From NCBI GenBank assembly GCA_031401675.1, contig JANNRR010000084.1, forward strand, positions 49,294-113,293: 64,000 nt of DNA, in the 5' to 3' direction. Both the position numbers and the translations under genes were made by a program. Positions 1 to 7,925 of the stretch are shown piece by piece. The notes under the pieces are model-generated. The model was not told the DNA's origin, did no database searches, and saw only the letters and a program-made list of their open reading frames with translations. The DNA is from JANNRR01 sp031401675 (GTDB taxonomy: Bacteria > Pseudomonadota > Alphaproteobacteria > Rhodobacterales > Rhodobacteraceae). The stretch's first letter is position 1; each line of letters starts with the position of its first letter.

Positions 1-71
1 CCGACATGCGGCTTTGGTCCGTCGAAGGCCGGGCACAGGTGCGGGTCGGTGACGCGGGCGGCAAAGGGCAT
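1..71 (-). CDS. PAAR-domain spike-tip protein of an eCIS (partial, N-terminal end only)
   Basis: Reading leftward from an ATG at 71, the translation starts MPFAARVTDPHLCPAFDGPK, the typical N-terminus of PAAR-repeat proteins, and runs off the window edge. PAAR proteins cap the beta-helical spike of contractile injection systems and sharpen the tip. It starts 11 bases after the stop of the VgrG-like spike gene on the same strand, which is the usual spike-then-tip order. Only about 23 residues are visible, so the call rests on that short stretch plus context. Confidence 0.72.
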   Translation of the reverse strand, partial: MPFAARVTDPHLCPAFDGPKPHV

Positions 72-82
72 CGGGTCCAATC

Positions 83-1828
83 CTAGTTGATGTTCACCAT
101 CGAGCCCTTGACCACCGTGGTCGCGCCCGATTTCAGTTCCGCGCCGCTGCCGCCTTCCAGCCCCAGCGACGCCTTGGCCTTCAGCGTCAGGTTCTTGCCG
201 GACAGGGTGATGTCGCCCTTGGCGGTCAGGGTGATGTCTTTCACCGAGTCAAGCACGATGCCCGCATCCGACATCTTGACGCTGTTGCCCTTTTCATCGG
301 TAAGGGTGATCGCGCCGTCGGCTTCCGACAACACCACCGAATTGCCTTTCGGCGTGTCGATGGTGGCCACCACCTTGTCGTCATCCCAGTGGATGCGCAT
401 GCCCGACCGGGTGACGATGGCCTTTTCATGGTTGTCGTCTTTGGCCTCGACCGGTGAAGGAGCGGCGCTGGAATGCAAGCCGCCCAGGATCACCGGGTCG
501 CGGGGATCGGCGTCCAGAAAGCCGACCACCACTTCGTCGCCGATCTCGGGCCTGAAACAGCTGCCGCGATCCTTGCCCGCGTCCGTCAGCGACTGCCGCG
601 CCCAGATCGTGCCTTCGGTGGCACTGATGGTGGGCAGGCGCAGCTGGATGCGGCCTTCGCTGGCGGGATCGGCTTCCAGCGCCACCACAACGCCGATCTG
701 CAAGCCGTGCACCGGCGGCAGCTGGCCCGCCGCCGCCGGGGCCGCCACCGGATAGCGTTCGGCATGGCGGCGAGGATCGGCACCCACCATGACCTCGGTC
801 AACCAGTCGCCGTGGCCCAGCCGGTGGCGGACGCCGGTGACCAGCACCGCGCCGTTGAACCGCGCCCCGACCCCGGCCAGATTGATCAGCGTGCCTGGCA
901 GCACCAGTTCGCTGCCTTGAATGGTCAGGCTGCCGCGCACCGCCGCCCGCCGCCCGCGCGCCATTTCGGCCAGCGCCCATTGATCCAGCGCCGCCTGATC
1001 GCGGGCGCCGGGGTGGCGCAGGCCCGCCGTGGCCCCGCCGGTGGCGGCCAGATCGGCCCCGGTCAGGTTTCCCGGCCCCGGCTGCGGATCATCATCCGAA
1101 GTGGCGATGACCAGTTCCTGTCTTGCTGCGTCCCAGGCGGCGACCTCGACCCCGGTCAACTGGGTTTCGGCGTCCAGTTCCAGTTCGGCATCGCGCAGGC
1201 CCTGACCAAAGATCGCCTGCGCCACCGGCAGCCCGGCTGCTGCCGGGGCCGCTACCGTCACCTTGCCATCCAGCACAGTGACCAGTGCCGCGTTCGCTTC
1301 GGCCCGCATCACCAGAAAATCCCAGTCGGTGGCCTGATGCTGCACGATCTGCGGCAGGGCGGGGCTAGGCAGCGTTACATCAGCGCTCAGCCCCGGCCAG
1401 CCGCCGATCAGACCGGCCAGCACATCGCCGTCGCTTTGATCGGCGAAACTGCGCGACATCCGGGCCAGGGTCATGCGAAAGGCCATATCCTTGACCTCGA
1501 TCACCAGCCGGGAGAACCTCGGGCCAAGCTCGATCCGCTGCCTCGTCACTACTCCCTTGAACAACAGCGCCTCGGTCGAGGAATAGCCGCCGGAAATTTC
1601 GACTTCGACCCCTGGGATCAGGGTATCCTCGGCGGATATCGCGAAATCCTGCCTGGCGGCATCGCCGTCCTGCAGCACCAGCGTGGCGCGCGGGATGCGG
1701 TTGACCTGACGGACGATCTCGATCTGGCTGATGCCGTATTCCGCGCCAAGCGCCACGCCCCCGGCCTTGACGGTGAAGGTCGTCAGGTGAGTGGCGCGCA
1801 GGTCAGGCAGGCCGGGAATGTCCAGCAT
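83..1828 (-). CDS. VgrG-like spike protein (gp27/gp5 fusion, Afp8/Pvc8 type)
   Basis: This 581-residue protein is the probable central spike hub of the contractile particle. The N-terminal ~370 residues resemble the gp27-like hub of VgrG/Rhs-Vgr proteins. A gp5-type OB-fold segment follows around residues 380-470, with the signature stretch TEGTIWARQSLTDAGKDRG and a downstream FLDADPRDPVILGGLHS. The last ~110 residues are alternating T/S/K/D/G strands (LTLKAKASLGLEGGSG), typical of the trimeric beta-helix. It lies between the LysM gene (stop and start abut at 1828/1829) and the PAAR gene, as in eCIS loci. There is no toxin-like C-terminal extension. Type VI VgrG is an alternative, but no T6SS genes are present and the neighbours are Afp-like. 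Confidence 0.88.
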   Translation of the reverse strand: MLDIPGLPDLRATHLTTFTVKAGGVALGAEYGISQIEIVRQVNRIPRATLVLQDGDAARQDFAISAEDTLIPGVEVEISGGYSSTEALLFKGVVTRQRIELGPRFSRLVIEVKDMAFRMTLARMSRSFADQSDGDVLAGLIGGWPGLSADVTLPSPALPQIVQHQATDWDFLVMRAEANAALVTVLDGKVTVAAPAAAGLPVAQAIFGQGLRDAELELDAETQLTGVEVAAWDAARQELVIATSDDDPQPGPGNLTGADLAATGGATAGLRHPGARDQAALDQWALAEMARGRRAAVRGSLTIQGSELVLPGTLINLAGVGARFNGAVLVTGVRHRLGHGDWLTEVMVGADPRRHAERYPVAAPAAAGQLPPVHGLQIGVVVALEADPASEGRIQLRLPTISATEGTIWARQSLTDAGKDRGSCFRPEIGDEVVVGFLDADPRDPVILGGLHSSAAPSPVEAKDDNHEKAIVTRSGMRIHWDDDKVVATIDTPKGNSVVLSEADGAITLTDEKGNSVKMSDAGIVLDSVKDITLTAKGDITLSGKNLTLKAKASLGLEGGSGAELKSGATTVVKGSMVNIN

Positions 1829-2551
1829 TCAGGCCCCCACTGGTGGCATGTAGATCTGGGTGCCGGTTGCCACGGCCCGGATGGTGTCCAGCCCGTTGGC
1901 GCGGGCAACATCGACGGTGTGGCGCGGCGACTTGTAGACCTCGTTCACCACCCGGGTCAGATGGTCGCCCTGCCGGATGGTGTGCGCGTGCTCGATATCG
2001 GGCGAGGCCAGGTTCTGCATCAGGGCGGCCATCGCCTTGGGCACATGCTCGCGGAAACTGGCCGACAGCGTCGCGCGGATCGGCAGGCCGGACGGGGCGA
2101 ACAGCTTGTAGGCCACCGCATAGCTTTCAATCGCCGTCATCGCCACCAGCCGGCCCCAAACCAGCATCAGGAAGTTCGGACGGTGCTCCGAATTGCGAAA
2201 ACCGACGGTCAGCTTGAACAATTCCAGTTGTCCGACCACGCTGAGGCCGGTTGGCGGCAAGGGCGAAGGCGGCAGCGGCGAGAAGCCCAGTCCCATCGGG
2301 TCCGGGGCGGCCCCGGTGCCGTCGAGCAGCAGCTCAAAGGCGTATTTCTTCGGCTTGACGCTGTGAAACTTTGCTTCGGCGGTGGTTTCCCCCTGCGCCG
2401 GGTCCTTTTCGTCCAGCCCGTATTCGGTGGTGTCGGTGTAGGTTTCCGGGTTGAACTGCGCAATAAAGGGTGGCCCGGCGGGCGGGCCCATGATGCCGCT
2501 GCCGCTGTCCTTGAACGGAATGATCGTCAGTTTCAGCAGGGCCCCATCCAT
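1829..2551 (-). CDS. LysM-containing eCIS tube/baseplate protein (Afp7-like)
   Basis: This 240-residue protein has the layout of Afp7-type CIS tube proteins. The N-terminal part contains FIAQFNPETYTDTTEYGLDE, common in this family, and the C-terminal ~55 residues look like a LysM domain (IRQGDHLTRVVNEVYKSPRH, then ANGLDTIRAVATGTQIYMPP). The protein probably joins the inner tube to the spike hub. It is packed directly between the DUF5908 gene and the spike gene on the minus strand, consistent with co-translation. In phages the equivalent is the gp53/LysM hub protein; the eCIS reading is favoured by the neighbours. Confidence 0.85.
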   Translation of the reverse strand: MDGALLKLTIIPFKDSGSGIMGPPAGPPFIAQFNPETYTDTTEYGLDEKDPAQGETTAEAKFHSVKPKKYAFELLLDGTGAAPDPMGLGFSPLPPSPLPPTGLSVVGQLELFKLTVGFRNSEHRPNFLMLVWGRLVAMTAIESYAVAYKLFAPSGLPIRATLSASFREHVPKAMAALMQNLASPDIEHAHTIRQGDHLTRVVNEVYKSPRHTVDVARANGLDTIRAVATGTQIYMPPVGA

Positions 2552-2554
2552 CGC

Positions 2555-2743
2555 CTATCGCTCCGTCATCCGGTCAAGCGCATGTTCCAGCTTTCGAAAC
2601 ACTGCCGCCGAAATCTCTGCCACCAGCTTTTCGCGGTCGGCGGCGCTGAGGCCCGCCGAGGGGTTGGCGGACGCGCCTTTCAAAGCGGGGGCCGCGCCCG
2701 ATATTTCCCCGGTGATCACCACTTCGTTCACGAAAACCGGCAT
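2555..2743 (-). CDS. DUF5908 family small eCIS protein
   Basis: This 62-residue protein opens with MPVFVNEVVITGEI and ends in an amphipathic helix rich in charged residues (REKLVAEISAAVFRKLEHAL). Small proteins of this form (DUF5908) sit between the second tube gene and the LysM gene in many eCIS loci, which is exactly its place here. The role is unknown; a tube-baseplate adaptor or assembly factor is plausible. It starts 3 bases before the LysM gene start region and has no cysteines or catalytic motif. The call relies on the start motif, size and position. Confidence 0.75.
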   Translation of the reverse strand: MPVFVNEVVITGEISGAAPALKGASANPSAGLSAADREKLVAEISAAVFRKLEHALDRMTER

Positions 2744-2773
2744 CGCCAGACCCTCATTCGTTGGTGACAGCCC

Positions 2774-3214
2774 TCAGCCCACCCGGAAATGCCGGTAGGC
2801 CAGTTCCAGACTTTCGACGACAAGCGCGCTCGATTCCGCGCTGAAATCGGAAATTACCCATTTCTTCGGCCAGGCCCCGACCACGGTATAGGTCTGCAGC
2901 GGGTCGTGCGCCTCGTTCAGCAGGGTCACCCAGACGGTGACCGGCACAATGATCAGGTTTTCCACCGCGTTGCGCACCCAGTCGCGCAACCCGCTGTCGA
3001 CCAGCAGCCCCCGCTTCAGCACCAGGTCGGGATAGCGCGCCCGCACTGGCAGCCGGTGCGAAAACCGGTTCTCGCCACCCTCGGCATAGCTCAGTTCTTC
3101 CAGTTCCATCGTCAGCCCGGCCACGTCGCGAAACCGCACGTCGCTGGCGGTTGCGTCGGGCAGGTCGAAATGCACGCTGAAGTGAAAACCGACGGGCGGT
3201 ACATACAACGTCAT
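2774..3214 (-). CDS. eCIS inner tube protein (gp19/Afp5-like)
   Basis: This 146-residue protein belongs to the T4 gp19-like tube family. Visible hallmarks are GFHFSVHFDLPDA at the start, RDVAGLTMELEELSYAEGG (a 'tube loop' region), LVLKRGLLVDSGLRDWV, and a C-terminal ENLIIVPV...NEAHDP segment. It is longer and more divergent than the neighbouring 143-residue tube protein. By position it is probably the Afp5-type subunit that starts the tube on the baseplate, with the other being the bulk tube. The start at 3214 is 6 bases from the stop of the upstream tube gene. Confidence 0.85.
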   Translation of the reverse strand: MTLYVPPVGFHFSVHFDLPDATASDVRFRDVAGLTMELEELSYAEGGENRFSHRLPVRARYPDLVLKRGLLVDSGLRDWVRNAVENLIIVPVTVWVTLLNEAHDPLQTYTVVGAWPKKWVISDFSAESSALVVESLELAYRHFRVG

Positions 3215-3220
3215 CGCCGG

Positions 3221-3652
3221 TCACTCGTTCTGGATCGTCAGGCCGTCATGCGCCAGTTCGATGGATTCGATGGCAATCTCGTTGCCGTCGGCCTTCAGAT
3301 CGGTCGAGGCGATCTTGGCGGGCCAGGCATTCTTGATCTTCCACACCACCACAGGCTCGTGCTGTTCGTTCAGTAGGCTGACGGTCACATCGCGGCGTTC
3401 GATCTTGTTCAGGGTCACGGTGTTGAACCAGTTAAAATAATCGTTGTCGGAGGCGAACACACCGCGCTTCATGGTGATGTTGCCGAATTTCTTCAGCCCG
3501 GGGATTTTCTGCTTGGAATACTCCCGGTTCACGCCTTCGCGGTACTCGATCACCTCGTTTTCGACATCAAGTCCGGTCACCTCGGTAAAGCCGATCCGGG
3601 CACCGCCCCAATCGACCTGAAAGTGAAACTTCGACAGTGGATAGTCGGCCAT
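3221..3652 (-). CDS. eCIS major inner tube protein (gp19/Afp1-like)
   Basis: This 143-residue protein has clear hallmarks of the phage-tail-tube family: YPLSKFHFQVDWGGARIGFT, EVTGLDVENEVIEYREG, KIPGLKKFGNITMKRGVF, a NWFNTV helix, and LLNEQHEPVVVWKIKNAWPA followed by DLKADGNEIAIESIELAHDG. This subunit probably stacks as hexamers to form the rigid tube inside the sheath. The sheath gene is just upstream and a second tube paralogue just downstream, as in Afp/PVC/MAC clusters. It is one of the most secure calls in the locus. Confidence 0.93.
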   Translation of the reverse strand: MADYPLSKFHFQVDWGGARIGFTEVTGLDVENEVIEYREGVNREYSKQKIPGLKKFGNITMKRGVFASDNDYFNWFNTVTLNKIERRDVTVSLLNEQHEPVVVWKIKNAWPAKIASTDLKADGNEIAIESIELAHDGLTIQNE

Positions 3653-3708
3653 GATCAGGCTCCTTTGTCAGCATCTGGGGACAGAACGCGCGGCATCGGC
3701 CTGCCGCC

Positions 3709-5172
3709 TCAGGATTCGGGCAGTTTCTGCATGAAGCGCAGCACGACAAACTCGGCCGGCCGCACGATGGCCATATGCACCTCGACGATCATGTAACCGT
3801 CCAGCACATCCTGGGCGGTCATGGTCTGGCCAAGGCCGACCGCGACGCGGAAGGCATGTTCCGGCTTGGCCCCCATCAATGCCCCGACGCGCCACTGGTT
3901 GATCAGGAAATTCTCGATCATGGATCGCACCTTGACCCAGGTGTTGGCGCTGTTGGGTTCGAACACGAAGCCAGCGATGGCCTTGCCCACCGATTCCTCG
4001 ACGAAATTGGCGAACCGCCGCACGTTGATGTAGCGCCATTCGTTGTCGTTGCCGGCCAGGGTACGGCCGCCCCAGACCAAGGTGCCCTTGCCGAAGAAGG
4101 CGCGGACAGCGTTGACCGATTTGCCGGTGGTGGCGTCGATGTTCAGCCCGTCCTGCAAATCGTTGGTGATCGGCACGGCGGTGCCGGTCACCAGTGCAAT
4201 TCCGGCATTGGCCGGCGACTTCCAGACGCCGCGGGTGCGGTCGGTCTGGGCATAGATGCCGACAATCGCGCCGGACGGCGGCAGGGTGACGGTCGCCTGA
4301 TCGAGAAAGGCGCGGATGGCGGCGTAAACCGCGGTTTCGGTAGTGGCAAGGGCGGCAGCGGCCAGTGTGGTACCGGCTGCCCCGGCCACGGCGGCATCGG
4401 TCGTGGTGCCGTCGGCATTCAGCGTCCGCAGATCATAGGCGGTCAGCGTCACGCTGGCGTCATCAGTCTCGAACGGCACCAGCGTGGTGACATAGGGGAA
4501 GTAGGCGGCACCGTATTTCAGGAAATCGACGGTGTTCTTGGTGACCACGGCGCGGAAATTGGTGCTGACATCGGCACCGGTATCGGTGCCGCCGGCAATG
4601 GCATTGCGCACGTCGGCAACGGTGAAGCGGTCCTGCATCTTGTTGCAACTGGTCAGCGCCGCATCGACCACCGCGCCGTGCTGGGCGTCGGTCAGGCGTA
4701 CGGCGTCGGGGAACAGCAGCAGCGTCGGCTCGTCCACCGCTTCCAGCGCAGTGATGGCATCGGTGAAATCCACCTGCGCGGCAGCAGCGGTGAAGTTGCC
4801 GACCGAGTGGATGTAGCACGGCCCGCCGCCATTGGCGAAGTAGAGCTGCAGTGCATAGTAGAGGAACTGCGTTGGCAGCGCCGGTTTCGCCCCGGTCCAG
4901 CCAACATCAGTGCGCAGATAGGCACCGCTGGCATTCACCACCTTTTTCAGATCGATGGCCATGGCATGCATCGGCGCTGTGCCGAACAGTTGCTCATATT
5001 CTTTCAGCGAGGTGATGCGCGTCGGCTCGTTGGTCAGCGACCTGCCGGACGGTTCGGCAGCTTTCTGGGTATAGCCGATGAAGGCCGGGATTGCGGTTGA
5101 AACGGCGGCAACCGAGGGCGGAAACACCGCGATTTCCTCGATATAGACGCCGGGTGTTGCATAGCTTGCCAT
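3709..5172 (-). CDS. Contractile tail sheath protein (Afp2-4/Pvc2 type)
   Basis: The 487-residue protein starts with YATPGVYIEEIAVFPPSV and ends with GYMIVEVHMAIVRPAEFVVL, both diagnostic of eCIS/phage sheath proteins. The middle contains AAIRAFLDQATVTLPPSGAI, RGVWKSPAN and GTLVWGGRTLAGNDNEWRYI, the conserved sheath core. Sheath subunits contract to drive the tube through a membrane. Only one sheath gene is visible, whereas Afp and PVC have two or three, so this particle may be simpler or have other copies outside the window. The internal segment rich in Ala/Thr (around residues 210-290) is probably the surface-exposed variable domain. Confidence 0.95.
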   Translation of the reverse strand: MASYATPGVYIEEIAVFPPSVAAVSTAIPAFIGYTQKAAEPSGRSLTNEPTRITSLKEYEQLFGTAPMHAMAIDLKKVVNASGAYLRTDVGWTGAKPALPTQFLYYALQLYFANGGGPCYIHSVGNFTAAAAQVDFTDAITALEAVDEPTLLLFPDAVRLTDAQHGAVVDAALTSCNKMQDRFTVADVRNAIAGGTDTGADVSTNFRAVVTKNTVDFLKYGAAYFPYVTTLVPFETDDASVTLTAYDLRTLNADGTTTDAAVAGAAGTTLAAAALATTETAVYAAIRAFLDQATVTLPPSGAIVGIYAQTDRTRGVWKSPANAGIALVTGTAVPITNDLQDGLNIDATTGKSVNAVRAFFGKGTLVWGGRTLAGNDNEWRYINVRRFANFVEESVGKAIAGFVFEPNSANTWVKVRSMIENFLINQWRVGALMGAKPEHAFRVAVGLGQTMTAQDVLDGYMIVEVHMAIVRPAEFVVLRFMQKLPES

Positions 5173-5214
5173 GAAAGACCTCTTGTTCTGTCGGTGAAGG
5201 CTGCGGGTTTGGGG

Positions 5215-5958
5215 TCAGGGTCTTCGTCGGAACCGGGCGATAAAGTTGCGGCCCCCGGCCGGTTCTGGTCCGGGAACCGGAAACAGCGCCAGTTCAAGCA
5301 CTCCGAAAGCGCCGCGCCCGGCCAGTTCAGTTTCGGCATAATGCCGGACCTGCACCGTTCCCGGCGGTTTCGGGGCCAATGTGAATGTACGTTCGGGAAA
5401 GGTCATCAGATCGACGGCAACCTGCGGCTCGCCGGTACTTGCGGCTATCGCGACGTCGGGCAGGGCGCGGACCGGGGCGTACGCCGTCGTCAGAGCCAGC
5501 GCCGTGGGCACAGGTGAGACGTTCAGGTTGGTCCTTGCCAGAAACCGCCGCCCGACCAGACGCACCGCATCGGCCTGCCCCACGTCGGCGGCCACCGTCA
5601 GCGCACCAGACGAACGGGCCGACCCTGCGTCGATCCGGTTGGTCAGAAACAGGTTCGGGCCGGTCTGCGCAGTCAGATCCGGCCCATACCGGCTGGAGAA
5701 ACCCTGATCGGTCAGGCGGATGCCGAACACCAGCACAAGCTCTGCCCGGATCGGCGCGCGCCGCACGCCGCCGGTGCCGCCGATGATCTGCGCGAACAGC
5801 TGAAAGCCGCCGGTGCGCGCCCGGAACACCAGCCCCTGATCCGCCAACCGGTGCCGTGTCGCCTCGGTCGGATGGAACGCCAACCCGGGCAGTGCCGATC
5901 CGTCGCCGGCGTCCTCGGCGGTGACTGAATAGGCCGGGCGAAAGGCGATCAAAGTCAT
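5215..5958 (-). CDS. Unrecognised protein of the eCIS operon
   Basis: I do not recognise a family for this 247-residue protein. It overlaps the DUF4255 gene by four bases (its ATG reads over the upstream stop) and precedes the sheath gene by 42 bases, so it is almost certainly part of the eCIS operon. It has no signal peptide or membrane segment and looks mostly beta: many short strands rich in V, T, A and R, few helices. There is an internal hint of two similar halves, each with an LxxLxxR pattern and a conserved Arg near strand ends. It could be a second terminator or cap-adaptor subunit, since it neighbours the terminator gene, but nothing in the sequence proves that. Confidence 0.7.
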   Translation of the reverse strand: MTLIAFRPAYSVTAEDAGDGSALPGLAFHPTEATRHRLADQGLVFRARTGGFQLFAQIIGGTGGVRRAPIRAELVLVFGIRLTDQGFSSRYGPDLTAQTGPNLFLTNRIDAGSARSSGALTVAADVGQADAVRLVGRRFLARTNLNVSPVPTALALTTAYAPVRALPDVAIAASTGEPQVAVDLMTFPERTFTLAPKPPGTVQVRHYAETELAGRGAFGVLELALFPVPGPEPAGGRNFIARFRRRP

Positions 5959-6512
5959 GTCAGCACCGTATCAAGCCGGATCGTGGTAATCTCTGGCTCC
6001 GGCAGCGGCGCGTCGGCCTGAACCTTGACCAGCCGCACCTTGTAGACCACCGACGGGAAATAGGCCCCGCCCAGAATCCCCCACAGGTTGTTCAAAGCTT
6101 CGAAGTTCATGTTGACCAGTTCGAACACCAGCCGCTCCAGCCCGGGCGGGAACGGGACGACCCCCGGACCGGTCTGGGTTTCGGGGCCGAACCAGCGCTG
6201 TTGCTGGAACATCTCGATGGTGTCGCCCAGCCGCACCAGCGACGTCGCATAGGGTGCGAAATCAAAGGCAAAGAGCAGGTAGAGGTTCAGGAACACCGGC
6301 GGCTCGATCCGCACCGACAGGCCGGCCCGACGCTCGACATGCGGCAGGTTGCGGAGTGCCGCTTCCTCCTCGACGTTGATCAGCGAAATATAGACACCCT
6401 GCGCCGCCACGTCATTCAGGGTCTGGGCAGAGGCAACCGTCACTTCGCCGTCGGCCACACCCAGATAGGCGACCAGCGCTTTGCGGATAAATTCCAAAGT
6501 GTCGCCGATCAT
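5955..6512 (-). CDS. DUF4255 protein, Afp16/Pvc16-like tail terminator
   Basis: The 185-residue protein starts MIGDTLEFIRKALVAYL and contains GVYISLINVEEEAALRNLPH and PVFLNLYLLFAFDF, hallmarks of DUF4255/Pvc16_N proteins. In Afp and PVC the equivalent caps the tube and sheath and sets particle length. It is the first gene of the minus-strand operon and overlaps the following gene by four bases. Starting an eCIS operon with the terminator gene before sheath and tube is a known arrangement. The upstream 325 bases hold no gene, so the operon promoter should lie there. Confidence 0.9.
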   Translation of the reverse strand: MIGDTLEFIRKALVAYLGVADGEVTVASAQTLNDVAAQGVYISLINVEEEAALRNLPHVERRAGLSVRIEPPVFLNLYLLFAFDFAPYATSLVRLGDTIEMFQQQRWFGPETQTGPGVVPFPPGLERLVFELVNMNFEALNNLWGILGGAYFPSVVYKVRLVKVQADAPLPEPEITTIRLDTVLT

Positions 6513-6837
6513 GGATTACCTGATTGAAATTGCCGCGAAAGTCGCAGGTTCAGGGCTACGCAAAACTGATCGAACAGGCGAAAAGGCAAACGGGACTACA
6601 ACTTCAAGGATACTCCAAAGCTACCCTTGCGTAAACGCGATTCGCGGTGGCTGGCGGCTTGTTTGGTCAGAACAGGCGACGATCCGCTGCCCCGCAGGTC
6701 CGCCAGGCAGGCCCTCGGCCGGCTTGTCGGGCAGGCCCGCAAAAGGCCAATGCCGGATTTTCGGTACAGACAGTCGACTGGGGGACCGACCGAACGGCGG
6801 CCCGTGATCGGAATCTTCAAGCTCAACGCGTTGCGTT
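6513..6837. other. Intergenic region between eCIS operon and TetR gene
   Basis: About 325 bases between the first eCIS gene and the 3' end of the TetR gene. I see no conserved coding sequence in any frame; the short open frames are compositional. The eCIS promoter (leftward) is expected here, but I could not pick out a convincing -35/-10 pair. Confidence 0.5.
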
Positions 6838-7515
6838 TCAATCCGGAAGGACCGTGCCCGGGGCACTGACCAGCCGCAGGATGGTGTCGATATTGAATTG
6901 CAGCCGCGCGTCGAGCGCGTCCTTGGCCATCAGGTCGCGTTCAAAGAGGAAGGACCCGGTAAAGCGGTTGGTCAGGTAATAGTAGCCGATGGCGGCGATG
7001 GTGATGTTCAGCTGCACCGGGTCGATGCCGGCGCGAAACTGGCCCGACGCCACGCCCCGGGCCAGAATTGCTTCGACCATCGACACGAACCGGCGGCTGT
7101 GGACCCTGAGTACCTCGGATTTCTTCAGGTGTCTCGCCCGGTGCAGGTTCTCGCTGTTGACCAGCGTGATGAACTCGGGGTTTTTCAGATAGTAGGCCCA
7201 GGTAAAGCGGACCAGACGTTCCAGCGCTGCCGCAGGCTCCAGATGGTCGAGGTTCAGCTTCTGTTCGGCGGTACGGATGTCGATATAGGCTTCTTCCAGA
7301 ACGGTCTGGAACAGCCCCTCCTTGTTTTTGAAATAGTGGTAAATCATCCGTTTGTTCGCCAGGGCCTTTTCGGCGATCACATCGACGCGGGCACCACCAA
7401 GGCCATTGCGCGCAAACTCCTTTTTGGCGGCATCAAGGATGCGGGCCTTGGTCGCCTGGGCGTCACGCGTACGCGGTTTGGCGGGTGGAATTGCGATCGG
7501 TGCCGTCGTGGTCAC
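6838..7515 (-). CDS. TetR/AcrR family transcriptional regulator
   Basis: This 225-residue protein has a TetR N-terminal helix-turn-helix: DAQATKARILDAAKKEFARN, then GLGGARVDVIAEKALANKRM and YHYFKNKEGLF (about residues 18-75). The C-terminal ligand domain contains YIDIRTAEQKLNLDHL, and the general shape resembles the RutR/NicS-type branch that senses small metabolites. It is transcribed away from the GMC oxidoreductase gene, so it probably represses the neighbouring catabolic genes until a pathway compound binds. It is the only regulator gene in the 6.8-18.2 kb cluster, which makes it the best candidate to bind the palindromes at 10466 and 15241. Confidence 0.92.
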   Translation of the reverse strand: MTTTAPIAIPPAKPRTRDAQATKARILDAAKKEFARNGLGGARVDVIAEKALANKRMIYHYFKNKEGLFQTVLEEAYIDIRTAEQKLNLDHLEPAAALERLVRFTWAYYLKNPEFITLVNSENLHRARHLKKSEVLRVHSRRFVSMVEAILARGVASGQFRAGIDPVQLNITIAAIGYYYLTNRFTGSFLFERDLMAKDALDARLQFNIDTILRLVSAPGTVLPD

Positions 7516-7630
7516 TGCTCAGCCCTTTCAGCCCGTCATCGTCGGGCCGTCCGTCCATCTATAGTCGCCGCGCCAAGCCCGCGTCAAAGCCGTTGCTTGC
7601 CGCGATCGACAATTCCGGTGCGGGAAATCC

Positions 7631-7669
7631 TTGACTTTGGCGAGGGTCACGAAGTAACCGGATTGTGCG
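7631..7669 (+). promoter_or_regulatory. Candidate promoter and operator half-site in the TetR-GMC gap
   Basis: TTGACT at 7631-7636 is a good -35 match. Seventeen bases on, GTAACC (7654-7659) is identical to one half of the palindrome found at 10466 and 15241, but the partner half here (TGTGCG at 7664-7669) is degenerate. The -10 of such a promoter is not clear. Function as a promoter for the rightward GMC gene or the leftward TetR gene is a guess from position. Confidence 0.35.
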
Positions 7670-7782
7670 TTAGAGAACAGGGCGCAGGTACGCAAGCTGA
7701 CCACGCCGGGAGCCGTGTGATGGACCAGCTTCACCAGATACTCCGGTCAACCTTTGCCCCACGCAAAGTCGGCTGTAAGGTC

Positions 7783-7816
7783 ACTGGCAACTGGCAACTG
7801 GCAACTGGCAACTGGC
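7783..7816. repeat. 7-bp tandem repeat (ACTGGCA, about five copies)
   Basis: Four exact copies of ACTGGCA are followed by a fifth lacking its last base, in the non-coding gap between the divergent TetR and GMC genes, about 110 bases before the GMC start. The unit is not a multiple of three, so copy number would not keep a frame. It may be a slippage-prone tract in the leader. The rest of the 7516-7925 gap holds only the candidate promoter described separately. Confidence 0.9.
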
Positions 7817-7925
7817 GCGGGGCGGGCAATTCTTTGGGTTGGGCATCGATGGAACTTGGCTTTTCGCTTGCCGGTATTGCCGCGCATATGACTAACAATT
7901 GCCGCCGCCGGTCGTGGGGGACCCG

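Noticed and set aside
473..2767. A 764-codon open frame on the plus strand opposite the eCIS spike and LysM genes
   Set aside because: Long antisense frames are expected in GC-rich DNA. The translation is His/Arg/Gln-rich with no domain, while the minus-strand frames match known eCIS families.
1..6512. Interpretation as a prophage or type VI secretion system
   Set aside because: DUF4255, DUF5908 and the LysM-spike-PAAR order are eCIS features. No capsid, terminase, lysis or T6SS core genes are present in the visible part, though the left side is cut off.
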